From Deltaproteobacteria bacterium (GTDB lineage: Bacteria; Myxococcota_A; UBA796; SXON01): a stretch of DNA of 64,000 bases. The DNA lies in the NCBI GenBank assembly GCA_947486185.1, contig CANKTH010000006.1, positions 1 to 64,000 of the forward strand. The letters are read 5' to 3'. Below are positions 33,166 through 43,200 of the stretch, one piece after another. The translations under genes were made by a program, and so were the position numbers. The notes under the pieces are model-generated. The model saw nothing but the letters and a program-made list of their open reading frames with translations, was not told where the DNA came from and did no database searches. Position 1 is the stretch's first letter; each line of letters begins with the position of its first letter.

Positions 33166-35463
33166 TTAGTAGGTAGAAGAGTAGATGATACCGGTGAGAT
33201 CGGCGTAGTAGAGCTCTCCGCCGCTCGCGGAGAGGCCGGTGGCCAGGGTGTCCACTTGCAGGAAGCTCAGGCGGTTGTTGCCACCATCGGCGCCGATGGT
33301 GTAGAAGCCGCTTTCGAAGGCGGCATCGTCATAGCCGAAGCTCTTGTCTGCCAGGGTTGCATAGACGATGGAGCTCCCGGAGCCATCCACCGCGAGGCCA
33401 TTGCCGTAGGCCACACGAAGCCCGGTGGCCAGGAGCGCGGTCGTGCCCGCGCCGCCAGGATCGGTGATCGACACCAGCGCGCCGCGTGACCGGCCGCTGC
33501 TCATCGCGTCGAGCACGAAGAGCATGCTGCCATCCGGCGAGGCGGAGACGGCCATGGGCTCGGTCAAGCCGGCGCCCGTACTACCGAAGGACCAGGTGCC
33601 GACCCACGCGCCACCCGACACCTGCGCGTACGCGGCGGTGTCTTCGGGCGACTTGCCGACCAGCCACAGATCGCCGTTGTCGTCGGCCGAGACGTCCGTA
33701 GGCATCCGAAGGGTGCCCATCAGATCGATGCTCGCCGGGGTGCTGCCCGAGATGCCGAGCGAGAAGAGCTCACCCAGGTCGCCCTGGCTGTTCTCGGCCG
33801 CGACGTCCGCGACGTAGAGCGTCATTCCATCCTGGGAGATCTCGATGCCCGAGGGCTCGGCCAGGGGCGCGCCAGCGTAGACCGTCGCGCCCACGCTGGT
33901 GTCGAGGTCGATCACCACCACGATGCCATCACCAACGGAGTTGGTACCCACCGCGTAGAGGCTGCGGTCGTAGACCACCACGTCGCGGAGCTCGGCGAGG
34001 TCGGTGAGCCCCGAGGTGAAGCCGCCGGTGACGGTGAGGTCTTCGTAGGGGTCGGTCGCGTTGTCCACGTAGCCGGACGGCTGATCGCAGGTCGTGACCA
34101 TCACGCTGTCATCGCCGCCGCCGTCGCCGTCGGAGTCGATGTACCAGTCGGACTGGCCGGAGACCGAGTCGTCGGCGTCATCCACGAGGCCGTCACAATC
34201 TTCGTCGGCGTCCAGGTCGTCGCACATTTCCTGTGCGCCCGGGTTGATCGCGGCATCCGAATCGGCACAATCGGTGTTGGTGTCGGTCCAGCCCGCGGCC
34301 ATTTCACAGGTGAGCGTGCCTGAATCGTTGACGTCACCATAGCCGTCGCCGTCAGCGTCGGCGAAATACCACTCCTGGTCCGCGACCGTCACGTCGGCGT
34401 CGTCGGCAGACCCGTCACAGTTCTCGTCTGCGTCGACGTCGTCACATACTTCGGTGCCAAGCGGGTTGACGTCGGACCGAGCGTCATCGCAGTCCGAAGC
34501 GTCGGTGCCGTAGCCGGCGGAGGCTTCGCAGGCGTCCACCGAGTTGGCGGCGTCGCCGTAGCCGTCGGCGTCAGCATCGGCGTAGTAGGTGGTCAATCCG
34601 GTGGCGCCGCTGTCCGCCGTGTCGGCGAGGCCGTCGCAGTCTTCGTCGATGTCTGAGGCGTCACACACCTCGGTCAGGCCGGGGTTGGCGCCACCGTTGC
34701 TGTCGTCACAGTCGGTGTTGTCGGCGACGTAACGGGACGGCATCGCGCAGGCGTCGAGCGTGCTGTTCGGGTCGCCGTAGCCGTCGCCGTCGAGGTCGGC
34801 GTAGTAGGTGCTGGAGGCGAGCCCCTCATCGACGTTGCTGTCGCAGTTGTTGTCGGCGTCGTCACAGACCTCGGTCGCGCCCGGGTAGTTGGTGGCGCTG
34901 TCGTCGTCGCAGTCGGTGGGCTCGGCGGTGTAGTTGGCCGGCTCGGCGCACGCCTGCGCCGGGAAGTCGGAGTCGCCGAAACCGTCGCCGTCAAGATCCT
35001 GGTAGAAGGTGGAGAGGCCGGAGACACTGGCGTCGGCGTCATCGACGTCGCCGTCGCAGTCGTTGTCCACCGAGTCGCACACCTCGCTCGAACCGGGGCT
35101 CACGGCGCCGTTGGTGTCGTCGCAATCGCCGCCCTGGCTGGCTGACCCCGATGGGGCGGTGCAGGCGTAGGCCAACGAGGCGTCGTCACCGTAGGTGTCC
35201 GCGTCGCCGTCGGTGTAGTAGGGAGTGCCCCCCGTCGCGCCCGCTTCGTCGGCGGCACCGTCGCAGTTGTTGTCCACCGAGTCGCAGATCTCGGTCGCGC
35301 CGGGATTCACTGCGGGATCGGAATCGTCACAGTCTTCGACTGAGGGAAAACCGTCGCCGTCGGCGTCGTCTAGCGTGCCCGTAGGCACGGAGTCCTTACC
35401 GGAGTCGTCCGTACAAGCGCCGACCAACAGGCCGGCGAGCAGGACGAGAGGCCATCGATTCAT
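33166..35463 (-). CDS. MopE-like calcium/metal-binding repeat lipoprotein with propeller domain
   Basis: 765 residues. Lipobox VGAC (Cys17) after MNRWPLVLLAGLL. About seven tandem units of roughly 65 residues span residues 30-470; each has DADGDGFGD-type calcium loops, a DCDD motif, NPGATEVCD and NCDG-x-DE pairs, the pattern of putative metal-binding motif proteins and MopE. The C-terminal 290 residues look like an SMP-30/NHL-type propeller (VVVYDRSLYAVGTNS, GIEISQDGMTLYVADVA, GLAVDGSGSSIVYATL). The ATG is preceded by GAGGTGA. Expected on the outer surface, binding calcium through Asp-rich loops. Cys pairs in each unit may form disulfides. Confidence 0.85.
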   Translation of the reverse strand: MNRWPLVLLAGLLVGACTDDSGKDSVPTGTLDDADGDGFPSVEDCDDSDPAVNPGATEICDSVDNNCDGAADEAGATGGTPYYTDGDADTYGDDASLAYACTAPSGSASQGGDCDDTNGAVSPGSSEVCDSVDNDCDGDVDDADASVSGLSTFYQDLDGDGFGDSDFPAQACAEPANYTAEPTDCDDDSATNYPGATEVCDDADNNCDSNVDEGLASSTYYADLDGDGYGDPNSTLDACAMPSRYVADNTDCDDSNGGANPGLTEVCDASDIDEDCDGLADTADSGATGLTTYYADADADGYGDAANSVDACEASAGYGTDASDCDDARSDVNPLGTEVCDDVDADENCDGSADDADVTVADQEWYFADADGDGYGDVNDSGTLTCEMAAGWTDTNTDCADSDAAINPGAQEMCDDLDADEDCDGLVDDADDSVSGQSDWYIDSDGDGGGDDSVMVTTCDQPSGYVDNATDPYEDLTVTGGFTSGLTDLAELRDVVVYDRSLYAVGTNSVGDGIVVVIDLDTSVGATVYAGAPLAEPSGIEISQDGMTLYVADVAAENSQGDLGELFSLGISGSTPASIDLMGTLRMPTDVSADDNGDLWLVGKSPEDTAAYAQVSGGAWVGTWSFGSTGAGLTEPMAVSASPDGSMLFVLDAMSSGRSRGALVSITDPGGAGTTALLATGLRVAYGNGLAVDGSGSSIVYATLADKSFGYDDAAFESGFYTIGADGGNNRLSFLQVDTLATGLSASGGELYYADLTGIIYSSTY

Positions 35464-35654
35464 CAGGTCACCTCTATAGAGTTGGCCGCTACGGGCGGCG
35501 TCGAGTCACAGCAGAAGGACGGGCAGGATACATCCATACGGAGCACCGGGCAAGACGGATCATGACAATTGTGGAGATCTCGCCAAATTCCTGTATTGGC
35601 CCACCGCAAGCCGCATAAGGCCAGCTTCCTGGCCACCTCTCTGCCAGATCCTGG

Positions 35655-35683
35655 TTGACGCCCCACGGGTCCTGATGCACACT
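35655..35683 (+). promoter_or_regulatory. Sigma-70-like promoter before the His-motif repeat lipoprotein
   Basis: TTGACG (35655-35660), a 17-bp spacer, and CACACT (35678-35683) give good -35 spacing with a weak -10; the transcript would start near 35690, 30 nt before ATG 35720, and carries GGAG at a proper distance. The rest of the 256-nt divergent region (35464-35654) shows no other element I can name. Confidence 0.5.
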
Positions 35684-35719
35684 CGCCCGCCGGGCACGAC
35701 GCCCGCTCGAGGAGACCCC

Positions 35720-37111
35720 ATGTTCCGTTTACCGCTCTTGACTCTCGGACTCACCACGCTCGCGCTCTCCGGTTGTGGCGACGAAGGGCTTGGGAAAGAG
35801 TCCGCCCCGACCCAACCGACCGTCGAGGGGGACGCCGACACCGACGCCGACGCGGACACCGACACCGACACCGACCCGCCGGCCGAGGCTACCCTGACCC
35901 TGACGTCCCCCGCCGACGGCTCCCGGATGGACGGCGACACCGTGACGCTCACCTGGGAAGTCGAGAACTTCCTCCTGGACGCCGCAGCTATCGGCGGCAC
36001 CACCAACGTGCCCGGATCGGGCCACGTACACGTCTACGACAGCTACGGCGGCACCGACACCTACGTTGACGCCACCGCCGACACCTCCTACACCCTCTAC
36101 GGCCTCGCTTCCGGGCCTCACACCTTCACCATCCGGCTGTCCGAGAACAACCACGCCGAGCTGGACATCTCCGCCTCCGTCACCGTGGAGCTCGTCTCCC
36201 CGTCGGTCGTGATCACGAGCCCCTCCTCCGGTACGGTAGTCGACGCGTCCTCCGTAGAGCTTGAGCTTCAGATTGGCGATTTTACCGTCAATCCCACCGT
36301 CGGCGGCGCCGCGGTAGACGGCGAGGGCCATTACCATCTCTCGGTGGATGGGGTGTACTTCGACTACGGCACCGACCCGACCAGCGCGTGGGTCACCCGC
36401 TTGACCCCCGGAGATCACGAGATCAAGGTGGAGCTGGTGGGCAACGACCACCTCCCGATCGGCGTCGAGACCAGCGTACCCGTGACCGTCAGCGCCGACG
36501 CGATCGGCGTCTCCCTCAACACGAGCACCTACGTCGGCGCCTACGACTCGGCGACCTGGCCAGTCGAGGTGACCACCACCAACTGGACGCTCACCGAGTC
36601 CTCCCTCAGCGATTCCACGGTGGTGCCCGGCGAGGGCCACTACCACATCTACGTGGATGGCGTCTATTATGAAGCCAACTATCAGGCGCTCGCCTATGCC
36701 CTGCACCAGCCCGCCGGCGACCACGTGCTGGCGGTGCACCTCGCCGACGCCACCCACGCGGAGTACGCGCGCGATTATGTACGGGTCAGCTGCGAAGCCG
36801 ACCGGCCGGACGTGACGATCACCTCACCCCCCGCGGGTGAGATCGTCACGGCCGGGAGCGACGTCCGGCTTGAGGTCTCGGTCGAGAACTTCAGCCTCGT
36901 GGACTTCAACCTCGGTCGCCCCAACGCCCAGGAAGAAGGTCATCTTCACGTGGACGTAGATGGCGGCTACTATGGAGCCTTCTACGAGTCGACCACGACG
37001 ATCGTCGGCCTGACGGCGGGCACGCACACCATCGACGTCGGCCTCTACAACAACGACCATTCCGAACGTTCGCCGGTCGTGTTCGACACGCTCACGGTCG
37101 AAGTTCAGTAG
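35720..37111 (+). CDS. Lipoprotein with four His-motif beta repeats
   Basis: 463 residues. Signal peptide with lipobox LSGC (Cys18), an Asp/Thr-rich acidic linker (DADTDADADTDTD), then four units of about 90-105 residues. Each unit has a GHxH motif (GSGHVHVY, GEGHYHLSVD, GEGHYHIYVD, EEGHLHVDVD) and 40-50 residues later N/A-x-H before an acidic residue (NNHAE, NDHLP, ATHAE, NDHSE). The GHHH-VD layout resembles DUF4399. The recurring three His could bind a metal; this is inference. ATG 35720 is preferred to an upstream in-frame ATG because of GGAG and the signal peptide. A bidirectional terminator follows. Confidence 0.7.
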   Translation: MFRLPLLTLGLTTLALSGCGDEGLGKESAPTQPTVEGDADTDADADTDTDTDPPAEATLTLTSPADGSRMDGDTVTLTWEVENFLLDAAAIGGTTNVPGSGHVHVYDSYGGTDTYVDATADTSYTLYGLASGPHTFTIRLSENNHAELDISASVTVELVSPSVVITSPSSGTVVDASSVELELQIGDFTVNPTVGGAAVDGEGHYHLSVDGVYFDYGTDPTSAWVTRLTPGDHEIKVELVGNDHLPIGVETSVPVTVSADAIGVSLNTSTYVGAYDSATWPVEVTTTNWTLTESSLSDSTVVPGEGHYHIYVDGVYYEANYQALAYALHQPAGDHVLAVHLADATHAEYARDYVRVSCEADRPDVTITSPPAGEIVTAGSDVRLEVSVENFSLVDFNLGRPNAQEEGHLHVDVDGGYYGAFYESTTTIVGLTAGTHTIDVGLYNNDHSERSPVVFDTLTVEVQ

Positions 37112-37171
37112 AACGTGTCGCGGCCCGGAGCACCCACCCGGGTGCCCGGGCGCAGCGTGGGTCAAGGCTCC

Positions 37172-37188
37172 GGGCCCGCTTCGGGCTC
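37172..37188. terminator. Stem-loop between convergent genes
   Basis: GGGCCCG (37172-37178), loop CTT, CGGGCTC (37182-37188; one G-T pair) followed by CTTGTGG. A second hairpin GCACCC-ACCC-GGGTGC lies about 40 nt before it. They sit in the 91-nt gap between the lipoprotein and the convergent thioredoxin-like gene. Weak T-run. Confidence 0.45.
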
Positions 37189-37202
37189 TTGTGGCCGGCC
37201 TC

Positions 37203-37853
37203 TCAGCCCGCGTCGCGGTCGGCGCGGGCCAGCAGGCTCTTGATCTGTTTGGGCATGAGAGGCTTGACCTTCGCGCCAAAGCCCCGATCCTGCACCATCA
37301 CCTTCCCCCGTTTGTCGATGAACACGAACCGCGGGATGGACTTCGAGCTGCCGAGCCAGGCGGTCTGGGTCGGTGCGTCAACAACGGCCATCGGCACGTT
37401 GAGGCCAGCTTTCTTGAGGATATCCGCCTCTTTCTGTTGGGCATCGGAAGTGGTGTCGGTGTTCACCACGACGAACTGGATACGTGCGCGGTGCTCCGCC
37501 TCCAGCTCAACCAAGGTAGGCAGGCTGTTTTTACAGACACCGCACCAGGACGCCATGAAGGACACCACCACGCCGTCGGCCCTGCCAGTACCGTTGCCGT
37601 TGACATAATCTGCCAGGTTCCAGCGTTTTTCCGAGCCAAAGACGGGGAGGTCCATTCCGGGCGCGAGTTGACCGCTCACGACCCCATCGTCCTTCCCGGA
37701 GCCCGGCTTGGCGGCGCTCACGGTTGTGGTAGGATCGACCTCCGAGGTGCCCGAAGCTTCTTCGGTGGCGACCGCCGGGGGGGCAGACGCGGGCTCCGCA
37801 CACGCGGATTGCGTCAGGAGGGCCAGGAGAGGCGAGAGGCGGAAAATCCACAT
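37203..37853 (-). CDS. TlpA-like thioredoxin-fold protein, exported
   Basis: 216 residues. Short signal region (MWIFRLSPLLALLTQSAC; Cys18 may be lipidated though the residue before SAC is Gln). After a Thr/Ala/Ser linker comes a thioredoxin fold: SFMASWCGVCKNS with active C104 and C107, FVVVNTDTTSD, and the cis-Pro loop SIPRFVFID. TlpA-like proteins reduce or isomerise disulfides or serve cytochrome maturation in the periplasm. ATG 37853 is used; the longer upstream frame lies in the PilT-fusion gene. Convergent to the His-motif lipoprotein. Confidence 0.85.
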   Translation of the reverse strand: MWIFRLSPLLALLTQSACAEPASAPPAVATEEASGTSEVDPTTTVSAAKPGSGKDDGVVSGQLAPGMDLPVFGSEKRWNLADYVNGNGTGRADGVVVSFMASWCGVCKNSLPTLVELEAEHRARIQFVVVNTDTTSDAQQKEADILKKAGLNVPMAVVDAPTQTAWLGSSKSIPRFVFIDKRGKVMVQDRGFGAKVKPLMPKQIKSLLARADRDAG

Positions 37854-37913
37854 TCCGCGGAGTATGGCTCGCCTCGGAACCGGACGCCACCTCCGCCTCA
37901 CCCGGCTTTCGTT

Positions 37914-37919
37914 TAGACT
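37914..37919 (+). promoter_or_regulatory. -10-like TAGACT, 6 nt before ATG
   Basis: TAGACT, then six bases CCCCCG-type, then ATG 37926 of the PilT fusion. No Shine-Dalgarno is present, pointing to a leaderless mRNA. No -35 identified. Confidence 0.45.
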
Positions 37920-37925
37920 CCCCCG

Positions 37926-40091
37926 ATGGCCGCCGACCTCCACCTCCTCGAGCTCCTGTCCGCGATGGATCGTGCAGGCGCCTCCGACCTGTTCCTCACG
38001 GAGGGCCGGCCTCCTGCGGCCCGGATTCACGGGCAGCTCCGCGCCGCCACCCCCGAGCCCACCTCGCGCGCGGCGCTCGAAGCCCTCGTCCGACGCGCTG
38101 CCCCCGAACGATGGGATCAGCTGCAGGCAGCCGGTGACCTCGACGTCGGCCTCTCGCTCGACGACGGTCGCCGCTTCCGCCTCGCGATCTACCGGCAACG
38201 AGGCGCCCTCTCCCTCGTCGCGCGCGCCGTGCCGACCGGCGCCATCCCCTTCGACCGGCTGGGGCTCCCCGAAGAAGTACGAGCTTTCGCCGATAAACCA
38301 CGCGGCGTGGTGCTCGTCACCGGCGCGACGGGCTCGGGCAAGTCCACCACGCTCGCCGCCCTCGTCCATCACATCAACAGCACCCGCGCCCAACACATCC
38401 TCACCGTCGAAGACCCTATCGAGTTCCTGCATCAGGACCAGAAATGTAGGATCACCCAACGCGAAGTCGGCAGCGACACCCTGTCCTTCCAGACCGCGCT
38501 GCGCCACGCGGTGCGCCAGAGCCCTGACGTCATCGTGATCGGCGAGATGCGCGACTACGAGACCATGCAGGTCGCGATGAGCGCCTCATTGACCGGCCAC
38601 CTGGTGCTGGCGTCCCTGCACACCATCGACACCGCTCAGACCCTTCAACGGATCATGAGCTACTACCCCGAACACCTACGGAGTCAGGCGGCCGTCGACC
38701 TGAGCATGTCGCTGGTGGGCATCGTGAGCCAGCGTCTGCTCCCGCACGCGGAGGGAAAGGGCCGAGTGTTAGCCGCGGAGATCCTGACGAACACCCCACC
38801 GGTGGCTCGACTGCTACGCGAGCAACGTATCGAAGAGCTCCAAGACGTGCTTCGCGCGTTGCGGGGGCCCGGAATGGTGCCATTCAACGACGCGGTGCTG
38901 CGCCTTCACCGGGAGGGCAAGGTGAGCTATGAGACCGGCCTGGCATACGCCTCCAACGCCGATGAATTCGCGCTGTCCGCTCGCGGCATGTCGACCGGCA
39001 CCAGCACCTTCACCGCGCGCGACGACGCCGCGGACGCCGGCCTGGACCTCAAGCGACTCCTGGAGATTGCTACAGAAAAGGGTGCCTCTGACCTACATCT
39101 TGCCGTTGGACGCCCGCCGATCCTGCGAAAGGACGGCCTGCTCCACCCCCTCTCCGAGCGGGCGCTCTCGGACGGTGACATCCGAATGCTGCTCTACTCG
39201 GTGATGTCCAGCCGCCAACGTGCACTTTACGAGCTGGAGCGCGAGATCGACTTTGCGCTCGCGACCGAGGACGGGCGCCGCTTCCGGGTCAACGCATACT
39301 TTCAGAAAGGACGGATGGCGGCTGCGCTTCGCTCGATCGCCACCCGTATCCCCACCGCGGACGAGCTCGGGCTGCCGAGCGCCGTGCTGCGACTGGGTGA
39401 GCGTCCCCAGGGGCTGCTGCTCGTGGTCGGTCCGACGGGCTCGGGGAAGAGCACCACCCTGGCGTGTCTATTGGACCGGATCAACCGGACCCGCGCCTGC
39501 CGTATGATCACCATCGAAGATCCTATCGAATACGTTCACACCAGCGACGTCGCCACCATCGATCAGCGTGAGGTGCACGCCGACACACATAGCTTCGCAT
39601 CGGCGTTGAAGTACATTCTACGCCAAGATCCCGACGTCGTGATGGTCGGCGAGATGCGCGACTTCGAGACCATCGGCGCGGCGCTCACCGCCGCTGAGAC
39701 CGGTCATCTCGTGCTCGCCACCCTGCACAGCAACGACGCCGCCCAGGCTATCGACCGGATCATCGACACTTTTCCCGGGCATCAGCAGGCCCAGGCGCGC
39801 TCGCAGCTCGCCTCTGCGCTCCTGGGCGTCATCTCCCAGCGCCTGCTGACCAACCGCGCCGGCCAGGGCCGCATCGGCGTCTTCGAGGTGATGATGGGCA
39901 CCCCGGCGGTCCGCAACCTCATCCGGGAGAACAAGCTCCATCAGATCGCCACGATCATGGAGACCGGCCGGAAAGACGGCATGGTGACGCTCGATGCGGC
40001 GCTACGCGAAGCCTACGAGGCCGGCAAGATCACGTACGAAGAGGCGCTTCGATTTGTCATCAACCCCAAGACCATTGTCGAGCGACGCTGA
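37926..40091 (+). CDS. Tandem PilT-PilT fusion (type IV pilus retraction ATPase)
   Basis: 721 residues carrying two complete PilT-type ATPases. First half: Walker A GATGSGKST (about 132-140), EDPIEF (Asp box), VIVIGEMRDYET (Walker B), HLVLASLHT (His box). Second half: GASDLHLAVGRPP, Walker A GPTGSGKST (about 500-508), IDQREVHADT, VVMVGEMRDFET and HLVLATLHS. The second ends with the PilT signature TPAVRNLIRE; in the first this is altered to TPPVARLLRE, as in PilU-like paralogues. Separate PilT and PilU genes are the norm; here the two are one polypeptide joined by a short acidic linker (about 345-375). No other pilus gene is in the window. Both halves look catalytic. Confidence 0.88.
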   Translation: MAADLHLLELLSAMDRAGASDLFLTEGRPPAARIHGQLRAATPEPTSRAALEALVRRAAPERWDQLQAAGDLDVGLSLDDGRRFRLAIYRQRGALSLVARAVPTGAIPFDRLGLPEEVRAFADKPRGVVLVTGATGSGKSTTLAALVHHINSTRAQHILTVEDPIEFLHQDQKCRITQREVGSDTLSFQTALRHAVRQSPDVIVIGEMRDYETMQVAMSASLTGHLVLASLHTIDTAQTLQRIMSYYPEHLRSQAAVDLSMSLVGIVSQRLLPHAEGKGRVLAAEILTNTPPVARLLREQRIEELQDVLRALRGPGMVPFNDAVLRLHREGKVSYETGLAYASNADEFALSARGMSTGTSTFTARDDAADAGLDLKRLLEIATEKGASDLHLAVGRPPILRKDGLLHPLSERALSDGDIRMLLYSVMSSRQRALYELEREIDFALATEDGRRFRVNAYFQKGRMAAALRSIATRIPTADELGLPSAVLRLGERPQGLLLVVGPTGSGKSTTLACLLDRINRTRACRMITIEDPIEYVHTSDVATIDQREVHADTHSFASALKYILRQDPDVVMVGEMRDFETIGAALTAAETGHLVLATLHSNDAAQAIDRIIDTFPGHQQAQARSQLASALLGVISQRLLTNRAGQGRIGVFEVMMGTPAVRNLIRENKLHQIATIMETGRKDGMVTLDAALREAYEAGKITYEEALRFVINPKTIVERR

Positions 40092-40239
40092 CCGGGGCAG
40101 CTGGCCCCGCTACGGATCGTAGCAAGATCGCTACCGCGGCTCGACCCTCCCGCTCTTGGGTCGTCAACCGCCGCCGCCCCCGGCCCTTCAGCTTCCTATC
40201 ACCGCACCGGGATTTCGCGCCCGCCCCGCCAGGGTGGGC

Positions 40240-40245
40240 TAGACT
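40240..40245 (+). promoter_or_regulatory. -10-like TAGACT upstream of the A2M gene
   Basis: GGGCTAGACT ends 51 nt before ATG 40297, whose own GAGG lies six bases upstream, so here a normal leader is expected. The 205-nt gap also holds small hairpins near 40092-40130 (GGGGC-AGCTG-GCCCC; CTACG-GAT-CGTAG) that could end the PilT transcript. No -35 found. Confidence 0.35.
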
Positions 40246-40296
40246 GGTCCCGGCCTTGCACCCCGGCCCTTCGCCATACCGTGCCCTGAGGTTCCG

Positions 40297-43200
40297 ATGC
40301 GATTCGTCTCCCTGCTTTTCCTCTCGCTGGGCGCCTGTGACGGCGGTACCCGCGCGCCCGACGCTGGCGAAACCCGCAACGACGCAGCCGAGGTCGCCGG
40401 GCCCGTCGAAGTAGCCCCGGATGCGATCGCCATCCGCGTGCTCGCCGAGGCGGACAGCCTGGCCCACGGGGTGATGATCCATGCGGGATCCGTGCTATTC
40501 GAAGACCCGGTCGCTGGGGCGGTGGCGACCGACGTCGAGGTGGAGCTCACCCCTCCGGTCAAGGGGCAGTGGAAAGTAGAAGACGCATGGACCGTACGTT
40601 TTGAGCCCGAAGAGCCGTTCAAGCCAGCGACCAGCTACACGGTGGCGGTCAAGCGGCTGCCACCCGGCGAAGATGGGGCACCGCGTGCGCCCACCGCCGA
40701 CTGGACCCGGGTGTTCGAGACGCCGAGCTTCACTTTCTTACGGGGCACCCTACGCGAATGGCAGAAGCGGGATCAGCGGGCGGTGGTGGACCTCGCCTTC
40801 TCCGGCCCGGTGAAAGCCGACGAGGTCGCCGCCGTGTTGAAGCTCGAGGCGGAAGGCCTGCCGATCGAACGCTGGGAGGTGAGCACCGGTAGCTCGGCGA
40901 GTCACGTGCGGATCAGCTTCCCCTTCAGCGCCGCGCTCGCGGCCAAGGGGGTTGAGGTGAAGCTCGCCGTAGGTCCGGTGAGCATGGCCGGACACACGGC
41001 CCGAAGCAGGCCGGCCGAGGCCAGCGTCACCATCGACGATCGCGCCCCGCCCGTCGATATCCGGGCAGTGGTGGTGAAAGAAGGCGCAAACGGACACTAT
41101 CTGGAGGTCTACTGCGACGACGGCGCGGTGGAGACCAAGCGTCACTGGTGGGACCGTGACACTTGGGACGACTACTACGTCTCTACGCGCTGTGAGTTTG
41201 ACGAAGACAGCATCGCCCGCAGTGTCCACTTCTCGCCCGCCACGAGCTTCACCACCGCGCCGGGCGTAGCCGGCTTCCGTATCTTCGGTGATTTTCATCA
41301 GGGCGACTGGTCGATCCGCATCGACTCGGGCGCCACTACCGTGGATGGCGGGCGGCTCCCGGCGGTGTACGAGGCCGACGTCAAGATCCCGCATCGGAAG
41401 AGCGCCTTGTCGATCGGCTCTGGCGGCCGCTACCTACCGAGGAGCGCGTGGCAGAGCCTCGCGGTGACCCACACCAACGTAGACCGCGCCAGCCTTTCCG
41501 TGCGACATGTCCCAGCTGAAAACCTGGTTTTTTGGATGAGCGGCTCGGAGTCCGCCGACCAGCGGAGCTCCAACGTGGTCCTCACCACCACCGTGCCGCT
41601 CCGGGGCCCGGTCAACACCTCGACCACAAGCTGGATCGACCTCGCTTCCCTCCTGCCGGATCCCCAGCCGGGCCTCTACCAGCTCAGCCTCCACCAGCTC
41701 CCGCCGGAGAAGGACCCCAAGAAGGACAAAGCAGCACAAGAAGCCGCGGAGCCCGCCGAAGCCGACACGGGGAGCCGCCCCACCCCGACGCGCTCGGGGA
41801 CCGACCCCTACGAGGGCAACGCGCGGAGCACCGCCAGGGTGCTGCGCACGAACCTCCACCTCATCGCGAAGACCACCGCCGCCGGCCCCGACGAGGCGGA
41901 CCACGCCCAGGTGGTCGTCTGGGTGGTGGACGTGCACGACAACCGCCCGGTCGCCGACGCTGAGATCCGCCTCGTCCGCCCCAGCGGCAAGACGATGGGG
42001 CGGTGCCGCTCCGACACCACCGGCAACTGCCGCATCGAGATCGTGCCAGATCCCCACGATTCCACGCCTCCTATCGGCCTCATCGCCACTCACGGCGACG
42101 ACCTGAGCTACCTGCGCTACCAGGACCTGCGTATCGACGTGCCGGAGACCTCGGGCCTCGCCTATCAGGCCAGCCAGGCCTGGCTCGCTTCGGTCTACCC
42201 CGACCGGGGCGTCTACCGACCCGGCGAAACCGCCCATATCGGGCTGCTTCTCCGCGGGCGGGAGTACACTGCGCCCGCCGAGCCGGTGCCTGTGGTGGTC
42301 AAGCTCTACGACCCGTCCGGCAAGGAGGCGAAGAAGAAGGTCGTGACAACGAACGCCGCCGGCATGGCCACCCTGGACCTGCCTTTTGGCGATTACGCAA
42401 CCACCGGGTCATGGCGGGTCGAGGCGGTGGTCGCCCACGCCACCGTAGGAGAAGCGAAGTTCAACGTGGAGGAGTTTGTGCCCGAGCGACTTCGGGTCGA
42501 GGCGAGCTTGCCGCGCGGGGACTTCTCCCTGACGGACAGTGTCGATGTCTCGGTGACCGCGGCCTGGCTGTTCGGCGGGCAGGCGACCGGCAGTCGGGTG
42601 GAGGCCGAGTGTCGGATTGAGGCGTCCAGCTTCAGCCCCAAGAACAACAAGACCTTCCACTACGGCCCCGCGACCATCGACGACGGCCGTAAACCCAGGC
42701 CGATCCCGCTCGGTAGCGTCGAGGCGGAGGTGGACGAGGAGGGCAAGGCCTCGCTGACCTGCCCGCCGATACGGAACGCCGCAGCGCTCACAGGGCCCGG
42801 CCAGGTCACCGCCCAGATCGCGGTGTTTGAGGGAGAGAGCGGCCGGAGCACCACCCAACAGGCTAGCGGCGCGGTGCACCCCGACTCCTACTACCTGGGG
42901 CTCCGCACCAGCACCCAGAAGGCACGGGCGGGGCGCAACTTCCGGGTAGATGGTGTTGTCGTGGACTGGTCAGGCAACACCCAACCGAAGGCCACATCGG
43001 CGATTGATCTGGAGTTCTACCGCCTTGAAGAGGAGTACTCCTGGACCTGGAACGAGGCGACACACGACTCGGAGTACCGGCGCAGCCTCCACCGAGCGCT
43101 CGAGCGTCGGGAGCGGGTCACCGTCGCCGACGGCACGTTCACCCTCGATCTCAAGCCCGGGCAGGACGCCGCCGGCTACCTCGTGGTGGTGAGCTCGGGC

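Noticed and set aside
34100..35400. Long periodic repeats on the plus strand
   Set aside because: They are the coding repeats of the MopE-like protein on the minus strand.
37926..40091. Two separate genes pilT and pilU
   Set aside because: The frame is unbroken through the linker with no stop or internal start signal, so a fusion is the direct reading.
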